A stretch of DNA of 64,000 nucleotides from Bradyrhizobium sp. URHD0069. GTDB lineage: Bacteria; Pseudomonadota; Alphaproteobacteria; Rhizobiales; Xanthobacteraceae. A program made the translations under genes and the position numbers. Within the stretch, counting starts at the first letter, position 1. The number at the start of each line of letters is the position of its first letter. The stretch lies in the NCBI RefSeq assembly GCF_000701345.1, contig NZ_JNIJ01000011.1, positions 124,001 to 188,000 of the forward strand. The letters are read 5' to 3'. Shown here piece by piece: positions 42,639 through 52,414 of this stretch. The notes under the pieces are model-generated. The model was not told where the DNA came from and made no database searches. It was given only the letters and a program-made list of their open reading frames with translations.

Positions 42639-44159
42639 TCAGGCGCGTTCGCCGGCTGCCCGACGCCGGGCCGCAATGTGTTCGGCTTCCTGGGTTAGCA
42701 GGCGGCGATCTGGCTTGTTGGTCGCCGACAGCGGAATCTCGGACCGGAACTCGATGAAGCGCGGATGCGCGAAGGCCGGTCCATTGTCGATCGTGAATTT
42801 CTTGATCGCGGCCTCGTCGACCTTGGCACCGTCCTGCAGCACGACGAAGGCGAACGGCAGCGTGCCCTTGATCTCGTCCGGCACAGGCACGACCGCGGCT
42901 TGGTGCACCCCCGGCATCCGCTCGACCAGCTTCTCGACTTCGCCCGGCCAGACATTCTCGCCGCCGACCACGAACATGTCGTCGGCGCGGCCGAGGAAAT
43001 GGAAGAAGCCGTTCTCGTCGCGGCGCATAATATCGCCAGAGCGATACCAGCCGTCGCGCATCACTTCGGCGGTCTTTTCCGGCCGGTTATTGTATCCTTC
43101 CATGAGCATCAGGCTCTTCATGTAAAGCACGCCCTCGTCCGGGGACGGACCCTCCCGAAGCTCGGCCAGTGCGCCCGGCACCGGATAGCCCAGCGCCGTG
43201 TCCGGCCGCGGCAAACCGTCGGGATGCGGACCGAACACGCCCGGTCCCGCCTCGGTGGTGCCGTAAGCGTTGCTGATCGCTGCGCCCGGGAACAGGCCTT
43301 GCACCTTCTCGACCAGCGGCTTTGTCAGCGGCGCCGACCCCATCATCACGTTGGTCACCGACGAGAAGTCGAGCGTTCCGACCAGGTCGCGCTCGCGCGC
43401 CAGCATCGCCATCATTGTCGGTACCGATGTCAGCCAGGTGACCCGATACTTGGCGATCGCCAGGACGTAGAGTCGCGCATCGAAGGCCGGCAGCAGCACT
43501 ATTGATGCTTCGGCGTGCAGAGCGGTCTTGACGCTGATCGTCGCGTTCATGTGGAACATCGGCGCGGCGACGATGTAGCGGTGGTGCGAACGATCGCCGG
43601 CTCGTGCCGCGGCATCCAGCGCCCACATCTGCGACTCGTGCGACAGCAGCACGCCCTTCGGCATGCCGGTCGAGCCGGAGGTGTAGAGGACCGTGGCGAT
43701 CTCCCGGCCCTTCGGTTCGAACGCGGTGAAGGGGCCGTAGTCGAGCAGCGCGGCGTAGCCGTCGGCGATATCGAAATCGATGCCGAGCAGATGACCCGGC
43801 ACCAGCGACGCCCGCTCGTGGTCGTGAAACACTGCGCGAAGGTCGGCATCCTTGACGATGTACTCGACCGTTTCCCGCGCCAGTTTGAACGAGATCGGCA
43901 CCGCGACCATGCCGGCCCGCATGATCCCGAGATAGGCCGCGATCATCGGCGCCGAATTCAGCGACATGATGCCGATGCGGTCGCCCTGCTTCAGCCCCTT
44001 GGCGATTAGGCCGCGCGCCACCGCATCGCAAGCGGCGTCGAGCGCGGCGTAGGTGACTTCTTCCGGTCGGTCGGGCTGACGAAGATCGATGATCGCGACC
44101 TTGGCGGGACCTTTCGACGGATCGAAGCAGCAACCGAGATTACGGGACGGCCAGGACAT
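42639..44159 (-). CDS. Acyl-CoA synthetase (AMP-forming, class I adenylate-forming)
   Basis: A 506-residue ligase with the P-loop-like YTSGSTGMPKG, the AMP motif NAYGTTEAGP, the A8 region YRSGDIMRRDENGFFHFLGR and a C-terminal Lys in SATNKPDRRLL. It joins a carboxylic acid to CoA with ATP; the substrate class is not evident, a medium-chain or aromatic acid being likely from the neighbours. ATG at 44159 follows GGAAG; a GTG at 44168 also fits. It lies downstream of a periplasmic binding protein on the same strand (148-nt gap). Confidence 0.9.
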   Translation of the reverse strand: MSWPSRNLGCCFDPSKGPAKVAIIDLRQPDRPEEVTYAALDAACDAVARGLIAKGLKQGDRIGIMSLNSAPMIAAYLGIMRAGMVAVPISFKLARETVEYIVKDADLRAVFHDHERASLVPGHLLGIDFDIADGYAALLDYGPFTAFEPKGREIATVLYTSGSTGMPKGVLLSHESQMWALDAAARAGDRSHHRYIVAAPMFHMNATISVKTALHAEASIVLLPAFDARLYVLAIAKYRVTWLTSVPTMMAMLARERDLVGTLDFSSVTNVMMGSAPLTKPLVEKVQGLFPGAAISNAYGTTEAGPGVFGPHPDGLPRPDTALGYPVPGALAELREGPSPDEGVLYMKSLMLMEGYNNRPEKTAEVMRDGWYRSGDIMRRDENGFFHFLGRADDMFVVGGENVWPGEVEKLVERMPGVHQAAVVPVPDEIKGTLPFAFVVLQDGAKVDEAAIKKFTIDNGPAFAHPRFIEFRSEIPLSATNKPDRRLLTQEAEHIAARRRAAGERA

Positions 44160-44307
44160 CACTTCCACTCCAGAGAAAGTTCAACGCGACGACCCGCTCG
44201 CCGATGCGCGCGGGTCGCCCAAATGCTGCAATCGCCGTGCCGGGCGATAAGGTGGCCCTCGGTCGCGTTCGCCGCCAGGCAGCGGCCCTGCACCGAGGGC
44301 TGATCGA

Positions 44308-45561
44308 TCACTTCTTGACCACCGGGCAGGCGCTTTCGGATAGCGGGCGGAACGCCTGATCGCCCGGGATCGTCTCAAGGATCTTGTAGAAATCCCACGG
44401 TCCCTTCGACTCCGACGGCTTCTTCACCTCCGCGAGGTACATGTCGTGCACCATGCGACCGTCGATCCGGATGTGGCCGTCGTGCGTGAAGAAGTCGCTA
44501 ATCGGCATCTCGCGCATCTTGGCCATCACGGTCTCCGCGTCCAGCGTCCCGGCCGCAGCGACCGCCTTCAGATAGTGCATCGTCGACGAGTAGTCGCCGG
44601 CCTGAGTCGAAGTCGGCATCTTGCCGAATTTCTCCATGAAGCGCTTCGACCAGGCGCGGGTCTCGTCGTTGAGATCCCAATAAAACGCCTCGGTGAGCAG
44701 CAGCCCCTGCGCGGCGTTGAGGCCGAGCGCCTTGGTGTCGTTCAGATTGATCGCCAGACCGACGACCTGCTGCTTATCGCTGCGGCCGATGGCGAATTCG
44801 GCCGCCGACTTGATCGAATTGATCGTATCGGCGCCGCCATTGGCGAGCGCGATCACGTCGGCGCCGGAGCTCTGCGCCTGCAGCAAGAACGACGAGAAGT
44901 CGCTGGTGTTGGTCGGATGTTTGATCTCCGAAACCACGGTGCCGCCCGCCTGCTCGACGAAGCGCCGGCTATCGTTCGCAAGCTGGTGGCCGTAGGCGTA
45001 ATCGGCTTCGAGGATCGCCCACTTCTTCTTGCCACGGCGGACGACGGCGTTGGCCGTGCCGCGGGCGAGCGCGTAGGTGTCCCACGTGTAGTGGATGCTG
45101 TTCGGCGTGCACTTCTCATTGGTGATCACCGAGGTGCTCGCGCCGTTGACGATCGCGATGCGGTTCTTCGACTTCGCGAGTTCCATCACGCCGAGCGCCA
45201 CCGCCGAGTTCATCAGATCGGCGAGCATCACTACCTTCTTCTCGTCGATCCATTCGCGCGCGAGCGCCACGCCGACGTCGGCCTTGTTCTGATGGTCGGC
45301 GGAGATCACCTCGATCGGACGCCCGAGCACCTTGCCGCCGAAATCGTCGACCGCCATCTTCACCGCGGCGACTGCGCCCGGACCGGAGATGTCGGCAAAC
45401 AGGCCCGACATGTCGGTGAGCACGCCGATCCGCACCGCCGAGGTATCCTCCGCCTTCTGCTGAGCTGACGCGCTGCCGAGGGCTAGGCTCGCGACGCCGA
45501 GCCCCGCATAAAATGCGGCCGCGAGCCGCTTCATCACACTCCTGCGGTAAACGTTCTTCAT
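44308..45561 (-). CDS. Branched-chain-amino-acid-type ABC substrate-binding protein
   Basis: The 417-residue periplasmic receptor has a signal peptide (to about GSASAQQK) and a type-I fold of the LivJ/HAAT group (VRIGVLTDMSGLFADISGPGAVAAVKMAVDDFGGKV...). GTTGGAGGAG precedes the ATG at 45561; the frame is open to 45711 without coding sense. No permease or ATPase lies beside it, so it must use transporter parts from elsewhere. Next to a CoA ligase it may bind an aromatic or short-chain acid. Confidence 0.88.
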   Translation of the reverse strand: MKNVYRRSVMKRLAAAFYAGLGVASLALGSASAQQKAEDTSAVRIGVLTDMSGLFADISGPGAVAAVKMAVDDFGGKVLGRPIEVISADHQNKADVGVALAREWIDEKKVVMLADLMNSAVALGVMELAKSKNRIAIVNGASTSVITNEKCTPNSIHYTWDTYALARGTANAVVRRGKKKWAILEADYAYGHQLANDSRRFVEQAGGTVVSEIKHPTNTSDFSSFLLQAQSSGADVIALANGGADTINSIKSAAEFAIGRSDKQQVVGLAINLNDTKALGLNAAQGLLLTEAFYWDLNDETRAWSKRFMEKFGKMPTSTQAGDYSSTMHYLKAVAAAGTLDAETVMAKMREMPISDFFTHDGHIRIDGRMVHDMYLAEVKKPSESKGPWDFYKILETIPGDQAFRPLSESACPVVKK

Positions 45562-45735
45562 AACTCCTCCAACTAGCCGGTCGTGACAGTTACTTGGCCT
45601 CACGCTTCCGGGCATGAAACCGCTCGAAAAACCTCTCGCGAGCAGGGGCGCCTGCAAAGGGCGGGCCGAAGAGCGCCTTCGTGGCGCGGCGATTTGGCCT
45701 CGCCGCATCAACTAACGGACGGGTCGCAGCACGGT

Positions 45736-46200
45736 TCATACGTTCGCGTACTTGAGGGGCAGCGCGGTGGAGTATTTGATCGTCTCCATCGCGAAGCTCG
45801 AACTCACGTCGAAGAGTTCCGCCGTGCTGACAAGCCGCTTGTAGACGCCGTCATACGCCGCAACATCCGGCACGACTATACGTAGCAGATAGTCGACTTC
45901 GCCACTCATGCGATAGAATTCGGTCACCTCCGGAATCTTCGCCACCTCGCGGGCGAACGACGTCATCCACTTGGTGTCATGCTTGTTCGTCTTCAGCGTA
46001 ACGAACACCGTCACCGGCACGTTGACCATGTTCGGATCGAGCAGCGCGACGCGGCGGCGGATGATCTTTTTCTCGATCAGCGCCTGGATCCGCCGCCAAC
46101 AGGGCGACGTCGACAGCGCCGCCTTTTCGGCGACGGCCGCGACCGGCATCATAGCGTCTTCCTGCAAGCAACCGAGAATTTTGAGATCGATGCGATCCAT
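45736..46200 (-). CDS. Lrp/AsnC-family transcriptional regulator
   Basis: The 154-residue regulator has an N-terminal winged helix (DRIDLKILGCLQEDAMMPVAAVAEKAALSTSPCWRRIQAL) and a C-terminal RAM domain (VNVPVTVFVTLKTNKHDTKW... EFYRMSGEVDYLLRIVV). These sense amino acids or other acids and bind DNA as octamers. Start ATG at 46200. It is between the binding-protein gene and the SDR gene and probably regulates the local acyl-CoA cluster. Confidence 0.9.
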   Translation of the reverse strand: MDRIDLKILGCLQEDAMMPVAAVAEKAALSTSPCWRRIQALIEKKIIRRRVALLDPNMVNVPVTVFVTLKTNKHDTKWMTSFAREVAKIPEVTEFYRMSGEVDYLLRIVVPDVAAYDGVYKRLVSTAELFDVSSSFAMETIKYSTALPLKYANV

Positions 46201-46376
46201 CAGCGTCCTGTCTCCAACGCGGACCATGCACTACAGAATACACTGCGCAAAGAGGAAACGCGGAAGATGCCGCGGCACCTGCCGCAACGGCCAAGCTCGC
46301 CATGACGCAGGCGGAAGCAGATCTTTCCTGCCAGCGCCGGGTTTAGGGAACAAAAAATCGCGGCCGGAACGAGCGC

Positions 46377-47138
46377 TCATAGTCGTTGGCCGCCGCTCGC
46401 TTCGATGGTCTCGCCGGTGATCCAGCCGCCCTCGCGCGACGCCAGAAACGCGACGACCGGTGCGATGTCGTCAGGCTCGGCAATCCGGCCGAGCGCCACG
46501 GTGTCGCGGATCGCGCCGCTGCGCTGCGGATCGGCCGCGGCCGGGTTGAGATCCGTCGAGGTTGCACCCGGCAGCACCGCGTTCACGGTGATGCCGCGCG
46601 GCCCGAGATGCGCGGCGAGCACGCGGCTGAGCGTCGACAGCGCCGCCTTGGTCGGCGCATAGACCGGCATAGTCGGGAACGACAGCCGCGCCGCCATCGA
46701 TGAGATGTTGATGATGCGGCCGCCGTCCGCCACAACCGGGAGCAACTTCTGAATCAGGAAGAACGGCGATCTGAAGTTGATCTGCAGCATGCGATCGAAG
46801 TCGGCTTCGGTCACCTGCTCGATGGTCTTGCGGTCGTCGATGCCCGCATTGTTGACGAGAATGTCCAGCGTCGGCGGATCGCGCCGCGTGCGGAGCTCGC
46901 CGATCACCGCGTCTGCAAGCTGGGTGGCGCCGGCCGGATCGGCGAGATCCGCCGCGACGAGGAAGCCGTCACCGCCTCGCACGCGGATCAGGTCGAGCAT
47001 CTCCTTCGCTTTGTCGCCTTCAGCCCGGTAATGAACGCCGACGAGCGCGCCGTCTTGCGCCAGCCGGACAGCGATCGCTCGGCCAATGCCGCGGCTTGCG
47101 CCGGTGACGAGAGCGATCCTGTCGGCGAGTGGCTTCAT
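46377..47138 (-). CDS. Short-chain dehydrogenase/reductase, FabG-like
   Basis: The 253-residue SDR has Rossmann motif TGASRGIGR (12-20), NNAG (96-99), catalytic S146/S147, Y160 and K164 (YAPTK) and a C-terminal EASGGQRL typical of classical FabG-like enzymes. It is likely NADP(H)-dependent. The substrate may be a 3-oxoacyl-CoA, from the neighbours. It lies in a minus-strand cluster with thioesterase and quinone oxidoreductase genes. Confidence 0.9.
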   Translation of the reverse strand: MKPLADRIALVTGASRGIGRAIAVRLAQDGALVGVHYRAEGDKAKEMLDLIRVRGGDGFLVAADLADPAGATQLADAVIGELRTRRDPPTLDILVNNAGIDDRKTIEQVTEADFDRMLQINFRSPFFLIQKLLPVVADGGRIINISSMAARLSFPTMPVYAPTKAALSTLSRVLAAHLGPRGITVNAVLPGATSTDLNPAAADPQRSGAIRDTVALGRIAEPDDIAPVVAFLASREGGWITGETIEASGGQRL

Positions 47139-47162
47139 CGCGGCACTACGCTTGCGGACGTT

Positions 47163-47573
47163 CTAGATCGCATAGGTTGCCCGCCCGATCGCGATCAGAG
47201 CGCCCTTCTCGTCATGGACGTCAATGTCGGCGACGCCGACTGTGCGGCCGAGCCGGCGCACCCGACCGGTGCTGATCAGCCCGGTGTCGATCGCTGCCCG
47301 GAAGAAATCGACGCGGAAGTTGATGGTCGGCAGGCCGCGGCCGACGAACATTACCAGCGCGTAGTCGCCCACGGTGTCGATGATCGACGCGATCGGACCG
47401 CCGTGCCACTGCTTGGTGCCGGGCTCGCGCTCGAACTCCGGCCGCATCGGCGATCGCATGACGACTTCCTGCTTGTCGGCGTCGAGCGCGATCACCGTCA
47501 GTCCGAGAAACGAGATGAACGGCGACTGCTTCAGCATCGCCTCGATATGGCCCTGATCAAGCGGCGTATTCAT
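47163..47573 (-). CDS. PaaI-family hot-dog thioesterase
   Basis: A 136-residue hot-dog protein. The catalytic-type segment is KQWHGGPIASIIDTVGDYAL (about 54-73), where HGG and a following Asp/Thr are characteristic of the PaaI/4HBT group, with INFRVDFFRAA after. It probably hydrolyses acyl- or aryl-CoA. The ATG (47571-47573) overlaps the TGA of the upstream oxidoreductase gene (ATGA), so the two are coupled. Confidence 0.9.
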   Translation of the reverse strand: MNTPLDQGHIEAMLKQSPFISFLGLTVIALDADKQEVVMRSPMRPEFEREPGTKQWHGGPIASIIDTVGDYALVMFVGRGLPTINFRVDFFRAAIDTGLISTGRVRRLGRTVGVADIDVHDEKGALIAIGRATYAI

Positions 47574-48589
47574 GGCGTCACCACTACCTTGCCGAACACG
47601 GTGCGGTCTTCCAGCATCCGCAGCGCTTCCGCCGCCTGCTCCAGCGGGAAGGACTTGTCGACCAGCGCGCTCAGCTTGCGGGCGGAGACCAGCGCGAACA
47701 GCTTCTCGAGGTCCTCTCGCTCCCAGCCGTTGGAGCCGCGGATCTGCAGTTCGAACGTCCAGATCACCCGGAGGTCTTCGGCAGGATCGTATCCCGCGGT
47801 CGCGCCGCAGGTGAGGATGCGGCCGCCGAGCTTCAGCGTGCGCAGCGACTTCACCCAAGTATCGCCGCCGGTGAAGTTGACGACAACATCGACGCCCCCG
47901 CTGGCCGACGAGCCGCCGCCGACGCGCTGCGGCCGCCCGTGACGCTGCCGCACCACCTGCATGAAGTCTTCCTGGGTGTAGAGGATGACTTCGTCGGCGC
48001 CGAGCTCCTTGAGCCGCCGCCCCTTCTCTTCCGAGCCCGCACAGGCGACGACATAAGCCCCGGCGATCTTGGCGAGCTGCACGCAGCACACGCCGACGCC
48101 GCCGCTGGCGCCGAGGATCAGTACCTTCTCGCCCGCCGTGACCTGACCGTTGGTGGTCATCATACGGTGCGCGGTTCCGTAAGCGACTGGCAGCGCCGCC
48201 GCCTGCTCGAAGCTCACATTGTCGGGAATCCGCATGAGCTGATGCGCGCGTGCCTTGCACAGCTCCGCAAGACCGCCGTTCATGGTCTCGCCCATCAGCC
48301 CGCCTTCGATGCGGTTAAGCGGATCGACCAGCACGCGGTCGCCGGCCTTCCAGCCTTCGACATCGGGACCGACCTTGACGATCTCGCCAGCGACGTCCAG
48401 GCCCATGATCACCGGCAGCGGGATCTTGATCCCCGGCATGCCGCGGCTGGTGAAGATGTCGTGATAGTTTAGGGACGTGGCCCGCACGCGCAGCAGAACG
48501 TCGGCGGGTCCGACGTCGGGATCAGGAAAGTTCGAATCGAAAGTGAGCTTGTCGAGCCCCCCGTGTTCCCGCAGTACCATCGCGCGCAT
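47570..48589 (-). CDS. Zinc-type alcohol dehydrogenase/quinone oxidoreductase (MDR)
   Basis: The 339-residue medium-chain dehydrogenase has a GroES-like N-terminal domain (TSLNYHDIFTSRGMPG; GLDVAGEIVKVGPDVEGWKAGDRV) and the NAD(P)-binding motif ILGASGGVGVCCVQLA. Catalytic zinc ligands of true ADH are largely absent, so a zinc-free enoyl reductase or quinone oxidoreductase is likelier. It overlaps the thioesterase gene by 4 nt. Confidence 0.88.
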   Translation of the reverse strand: MRAMVLREHGGLDKLTFDSNFPDPDVGPADVLLRVRATSLNYHDIFTSRGMPGIKIPLPVIMGLDVAGEIVKVGPDVEGWKAGDRVLVDPLNRIEGGLMGETMNGGLAELCKARAHQLMRIPDNVSFEQAAALPVAYGTAHRMMTTNGQVTAGEKVLILGASGGVGVCCVQLAKIAGAYVVACAGSEEKGRRLKELGADEVILYTQEDFMQVVRQRHGRPQRVGGGSSASGGVDVVVNFTGGDTWVKSLRTLKLGGRILTCGATAGYDPAEDLRVIWTFELQIRGSNGWEREDLEKLFALVSARKLSALVDKSFPLEQAAEALRMLEDRTVFGKVVVTP

Positions 48590-48603
48590 TTAAACGTTCT
48601 CCC

Positions 48604-49326
48604 TTAGGCTGCGTCGGCGCGGCCGAGCGGCCCGTCGCCCAGTGCGAAATCGACCGCCGCATCGGCATGCAGCAGCGTCGAGTCGAACGCCGGTAAATCA
48701 ATCTTTTCCGGCTGGATCAAGAGGCCGATTTCGGTGCAGCCGAGGATCACGCTGTCCGCGCCGGCGGACCGCCCGCGTCCAATGACGTCCGTGTAACGTT
48801 GCCGTGAGGACTCACGAGTGATGCCGCAGCACAATTCGGAGAAGATGATATCGTGCACCGCAGCGCGATCGTCGGCTTCCGGTACAATGGTCTCAAGCCC
48901 GTGCCGGCCGCTCATGCGCTTGCGATAGAAATCGTGCTCCATGGTGTAGCGGGTCGCGAGCAGCAGCGGCCGGCGGACGCCGGCCGCCTTCATCTCATGC
49001 GCGCAGATGTCGATGATATTCAGCAGCGGGATCCGGATCGCCGCCTGCACCGCGTCGGCGAGCTTGTGCATGGTGTTGGTGCAGATCAGCACGCAATCGG
49101 CGCCGGCGGCTTCGAGCTCGCGCGCGATCTTCTGCAGCACGCCGGCGGCGCCGTCCCAATCGTCCGAAGTCTGCATCGCGACGATTGACTCGAAGTCGAC
49201 CGAGCGCATGACGATCTCGGCGGAATGCAGGCCGCCGCAGAGCTTCCGCACCTGCTCGTTGAGCCGGCGATAATACACCGCGGTGCTCTCCCAGCTCATT
49301 CCGCCAATCAAACCGATCGTCTTCAT
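48604..49326 (-). CDS. Aspartate/glutamate racemase-family protein
   Basis: A 240-residue Asp/Glu racemase-like protein (MKTIGLIGGMSWESTAVYYRRLN). Two catalytic cysteines lie in CTNTMHK (VLICTNTMHK) and GCTEIGLL. It racemises amino acids or acts on related dicarboxylates. ATG at 49326 was preferred to 49329 because GAGGA then lies at a proper distance. The ATG is 14 nt upstream of nothing on this strand: it is first in the minus-strand series that ends at 42639. It is divergent from the VOC gene. Confidence 0.88.
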   Translation of the reverse strand: MKTIGLIGGMSWESTAVYYRRLNEQVRKLCGGLHSAEIVMRSVDFESIVAMQTSDDWDGAAGVLQKIARELEAAGADCVLICTNTMHKLADAVQAAIRIPLLNIIDICAHEMKAAGVRRPLLLATRYTMEHDFYRKRMSGRHGLETIVPEADDRAAVHDIIFSELCCGITRESSRQRYTDVIGRGRSAGADSVILGCTEIGLLIQPEKIDLPAFDSTLLHADAAVDFALGDGPLGRADAA

Positions 49327-49692
49327 CATCAGTCCTCGCACTCCGGTTGCCGGTGCAACTCCATCATTGGTCGCAAGGGCGCAGACCGCTATGCCCGCTG
49401 CCCACTCGATCACCGATTGATAAGACGCTAACACTGGCAAGCGATCAGCGGCTTGCGTTGTTACAGCGCTCGGACGGCCTTTTTGGAAACTACTTCCAAG
49501 ATGAAGCCAGCGATAGGTATTTGATTCCAATTCCGTTGGCATCTCCGCAGATTCCATCCAGAAATTGCCGTCAGACTGGCTCTGATTGCCTTGGCAACTG
49601 CTCTTCGCGCTCGCTTCAGCGACATCCGTGTCGGATTGCGGCCCCGCCGCGACTTGGCATAGCTTGCGCGGGCGTGAAGATTGGAGAGGCGC
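49327..49692. other. Divergent promoter region
   Basis: The 366-nt gap between the racemase (minus) and the VOC gene (plus) must hold promoters for both. I found no clear consensus element, hairpin or additional gene. Confidence 0.35.
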
Positions 49693-50550
49693 ATGTCACT
49701 GCAATACCTTGTCGGCGTCGATCATGTCGTGGTCATGGTCGAGGACCTCGACGCGGCTGCGGACAATTGGAGGCGACTCGGCTTTACCGTCTCGCCGCGC
49801 GGGACGCACAGCGCCAAGCTGGGATCGGGCAACTACACGATCATGTTCGGCGATGATTACGTCGAGCTGCTCGGGATTCTGACGGCCACCGAACACAACG
49901 CGCCGAGCCGCGCTTTTCTCGCCGAGCGCGGCGGCGGCATCGAGCGGATCGCCTTCACCACGACCGATGCTGCCGCCGGCGCTGGAGAGTTGCGCGAGCT
50001 CGGCATGGAAGCGATCGGCCCGATTGATTTTGGACGTCCCATCCAATTGCCCGGCGGCGGCGAAGGCGAGGCTCGCTTCAGCATTTTCGAGTGGCCGCGC
50101 GAGGAAGCGCCTGCGAGCGTCCGCATCTTCGCGTGTCAGCATCACACGCGGGACAAGGTGTGGATCCCGGAATTGCAGCGCCACGCCAACACTGCGGGAG
50201 GGCTGCAGCGGGTGATCGTCACCTCACCGCGGCCAAAAAGTGACGCACGCCACATGCTGCGGCTGATCGACAGCCAGCAGTATTCCGAATCCGACGGCAG
50301 CATCGTGGTCCCGTCGGGATCGATGCGCGCCGAAATCATGTTTGTCGCCCGCGGCGCGCTGGCGCAGCAATATCCGGGCGTATCAGTGGACGGCTTGCCG
50401 GAGCGTGGTGGCGCAGGGCTCATCATCGCGGTCGACGATCTCGCCGCTGCGGCCCAGGCAATTGGCGCGGCCGGTGTGAAGGTTGGCGACCGTCTGGTCG
50501 TGCCGCCGAGCGCGGCCGGCGGCGTGCTAGTAGTCTTCGTCGAACGATGA
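49693..50550 (+). CDS. VOC-family (glyoxalase-like) protein
   Basis: The 285-residue protein has a glyoxalase/bleomycin-resistance domain (VGVDHVVVMVEDLDAAADNWRRLGF) with His at the metal position and a matching second half, so a two-module fold. It resembles the glyoxalase-like domain group. A dioxygenase or isomerase-like role is possible; the substrate is unknown. GGAGAGG precedes ATG 49693. Confidence 0.85.
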   Translation: MSLQYLVGVDHVVVMVEDLDAAADNWRRLGFTVSPRGTHSAKLGSGNYTIMFGDDYVELLGILTATEHNAPSRAFLAERGGGIERIAFTTTDAAAGAGELRELGMEAIGPIDFGRPIQLPGGGEGEARFSIFEWPREEAPASVRIFACQHHTRDKVWIPELQRHANTAGGLQRVIVTSPRPKSDARHMLRLIDSQQYSESDGSIVVPSGSMRAEIMFVARGALAQQYPGVSVDGLPERGGAGLIIAVDDLAAAAQAIGAAGVKVGDRLVVPPSAAGGVLVVFVER

Positions 50551-50758
50551 TTGCATAGTCACGCGCCGCGCGGCGCCGCGTTGCCCTGCCGGAGGAACTC
50601 CATCGGTTTGCTTCATCGGTTGCTTGGTGACCGGCAGTCAGTCCGCCCACCGGTCCATTCATGGAAGCCTGTCGAGGTCGCGGACGCTTGGCCGAGTATT
50701 TGGCCTTCCAGTTGTAAAGCGTCGCTCCCGTAGATGGTTTACGACAGGCAGAAATGGA

Positions 50759-52213
50759 TCAGGCCTCGCCACCAGCAAAGATGTCCTTTTTGATGACGGC
50801 GTGGACGCCCCAGTTGCCGTCAACCACCTGGGTGATGCCGAAGTCGACGCCGACTGTGATCAGAGAGATTGCCTCATCCTCCGTCAGCTTCTTAGTCGTC
50901 ATCAGGAACTTGCGCATCTTGCGGAACGCATCGCGCAAGGCGAGATCGACCGACGATTTCGAGTAGATATCGGATTGCGCCTTGGCTCCGAGCTCGTTGA
51001 GGTAATTGGCAAAGCTGAAGCCGTGCACCAGCCATTCGTTTTGAGTCTCTAGCATTGGATAATCAAGAGCTTCGAGCGCGGTGCCGGCCAGATCGGCCTT
51101 CTTGTGAAGGATGATCTGGAAGGTGCCATTCAGCGAGCATTCGATCGCGGTACCGCACAATTCGGAATCGCCTTGCGAGGCATGCGAGTCGCCAACGGAC
51201 AGCAGGCCGCCTTCAACCGCGACTGGATAATACATGGTCGCGCCTTTGCCGATCCGCCAATTATCGATGTTGCCGCCGGTGTAGCTCGGCGGAATCGAAT
51301 CGACCATGTCAGCCTCTTTGGGCGCCAGCCCGATCACGCCAAAATGCGGCCGTATCGGGATACGAACGTTCTTCAGGATGCCATGGTTTTCCTGAATAGT
51401 GCCGTGGTCGATCGGGACGCCCGGATAGTCGATGGTTTTATGCACCACACCGGATGGATCCGTCTGCGGCGTCCATCTGAAATTGTATACCGCTTTCGCC
51501 CAATTACGTTCTCCGGTGGCATCGACCTCGTAGATGGTAATGACTTCGCGGGGCTTGGGTTCGGTAAGCAGATCCTTGTAGTGGAAGCCCCACCATGCCG
51601 CCGCGTTGCTGCCGAACGCCTTGCCGGGATATTTTGGATTGGCGCAGGGCCGAGGTGCGACATCGATGATCCGCAGCTCAATCACATCACCCTCCTCGGC
51701 GCCGCGGACGTAGACCGGTCCAGTGAGGATATGGACGCCCAGGCCTTCGCCGGCACCGCGACCGAACAGCGAAGCATCCATCGGTCCTGCGCCACGCCGG
51801 TCCACACCCTTCTTCTCCTTGGTCCACAGGAATACGCTCTCGGCACCGACATCGCCCTTGACCATGCGCTCGGCGTCGTCATTGGCATGGTGGGTCAGCG
51901 CCTCGATGGTGATGAAGTCACCTGAATCGATCTCGACCTGCGGCTTCAGTTTTTTGCTGAAATAGCCCCAATGCACCGTGTCGGCGTTTGCGGGCAAATG
52001 ATGATAGGCGCGCTTGGCCGGCTGATGCCTCTCGGCGGCGGCCGCCATCTCCGGCGTCACCAGCGAAATACCGCCGGCGCTGAGCGCCGCTGCGCCGCCG
52101 GCTGCGGCGAAGCTCGACTTCAGGAACGACCGTCGCTCACGATCAAGCGTTTCCTTGAATTTTCGGTGGTGCAGTTCAAATTCCGGACACGTCTTGTCGT
52201 CACCTGCGCACAT
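50759..52213 (-). CDS. Acetamidase/formamidase-family protein with Tat-type signal
   Basis: The 484-residue protein begins MCAGDDKTCPEFELHHRKF, with a twin-arginine-like ERRSFLKSSFAAAGGAAALSAGG export signal. The acetamidase/formamidase fold follows (HWGYFSKKLKP; GVHILTGPVYVRGAEEGDVIEL; HFGVIGLAPKEA; GDSHASQGDSELCGTAIE). The family hydrolyses formamide or acetamide to ammonia and acid, giving formate in a C1 context. GAGGAG precedes ATG 52213. It is monocistronic, between a VOC gene and repeat copy B. Confidence 0.85.
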   Translation of the reverse strand: MCAGDDKTCPEFELHHRKFKETLDRERRSFLKSSFAAAGGAAALSAGGISLVTPEMAAAAERHQPAKRAYHHLPANADTVHWGYFSKKLKPQVEIDSGDFITIEALTHHANDDAERMVKGDVGAESVFLWTKEKKGVDRRGAGPMDASLFGRGAGEGLGVHILTGPVYVRGAEEGDVIELRIIDVAPRPCANPKYPGKAFGSNAAAWWGFHYKDLLTEPKPREVITIYEVDATGERNWAKAVYNFRWTPQTDPSGVVHKTIDYPGVPIDHGTIQENHGILKNVRIPIRPHFGVIGLAPKEADMVDSIPPSYTGGNIDNWRIGKGATMYYPVAVEGGLLSVGDSHASQGDSELCGTAIECSLNGTFQIILHKKADLAGTALEALDYPMLETQNEWLVHGFSFANYLNELGAKAQSDIYSKSSVDLALRDAFRKMRKFLMTTKKLTEDEAISLITVGVDFGITQVVDGNWGVHAVIKKDIFAGGEA

Positions 52214-52414
52214 CGCATCGCTCCTCGCGGTTTTGATCAACATGCCCCTGCCTCAGCGACGCTATCATCTGTTCGAGCTGTTCAGCAATGATCAACGGCG
52301 CGCAGTAAGCGTCTTGAATGTGCCGAAAACCTGAACCCGGAATGCCAAAACAATTGAGGTAGAAAGCGAAATCGACTGCCCGATGCGGCGCGCAGTACCG
52401 ATCGAACCCGGTCT

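Noticed and set aside
42765..43505. Plus-strand frame of about 246 codons opposite the CoA ligase.
   Set aside because: Antisense to intact AMP-binding motifs; no ribosome-binding site.
44446..45468. Plus-strand frame of about 340 codons opposite the substrate-binding protein.
   Set aside because: Antisense to a periplasmic binding protein with signal peptide; the composition is His/Arg/Leu-rich and structureless.
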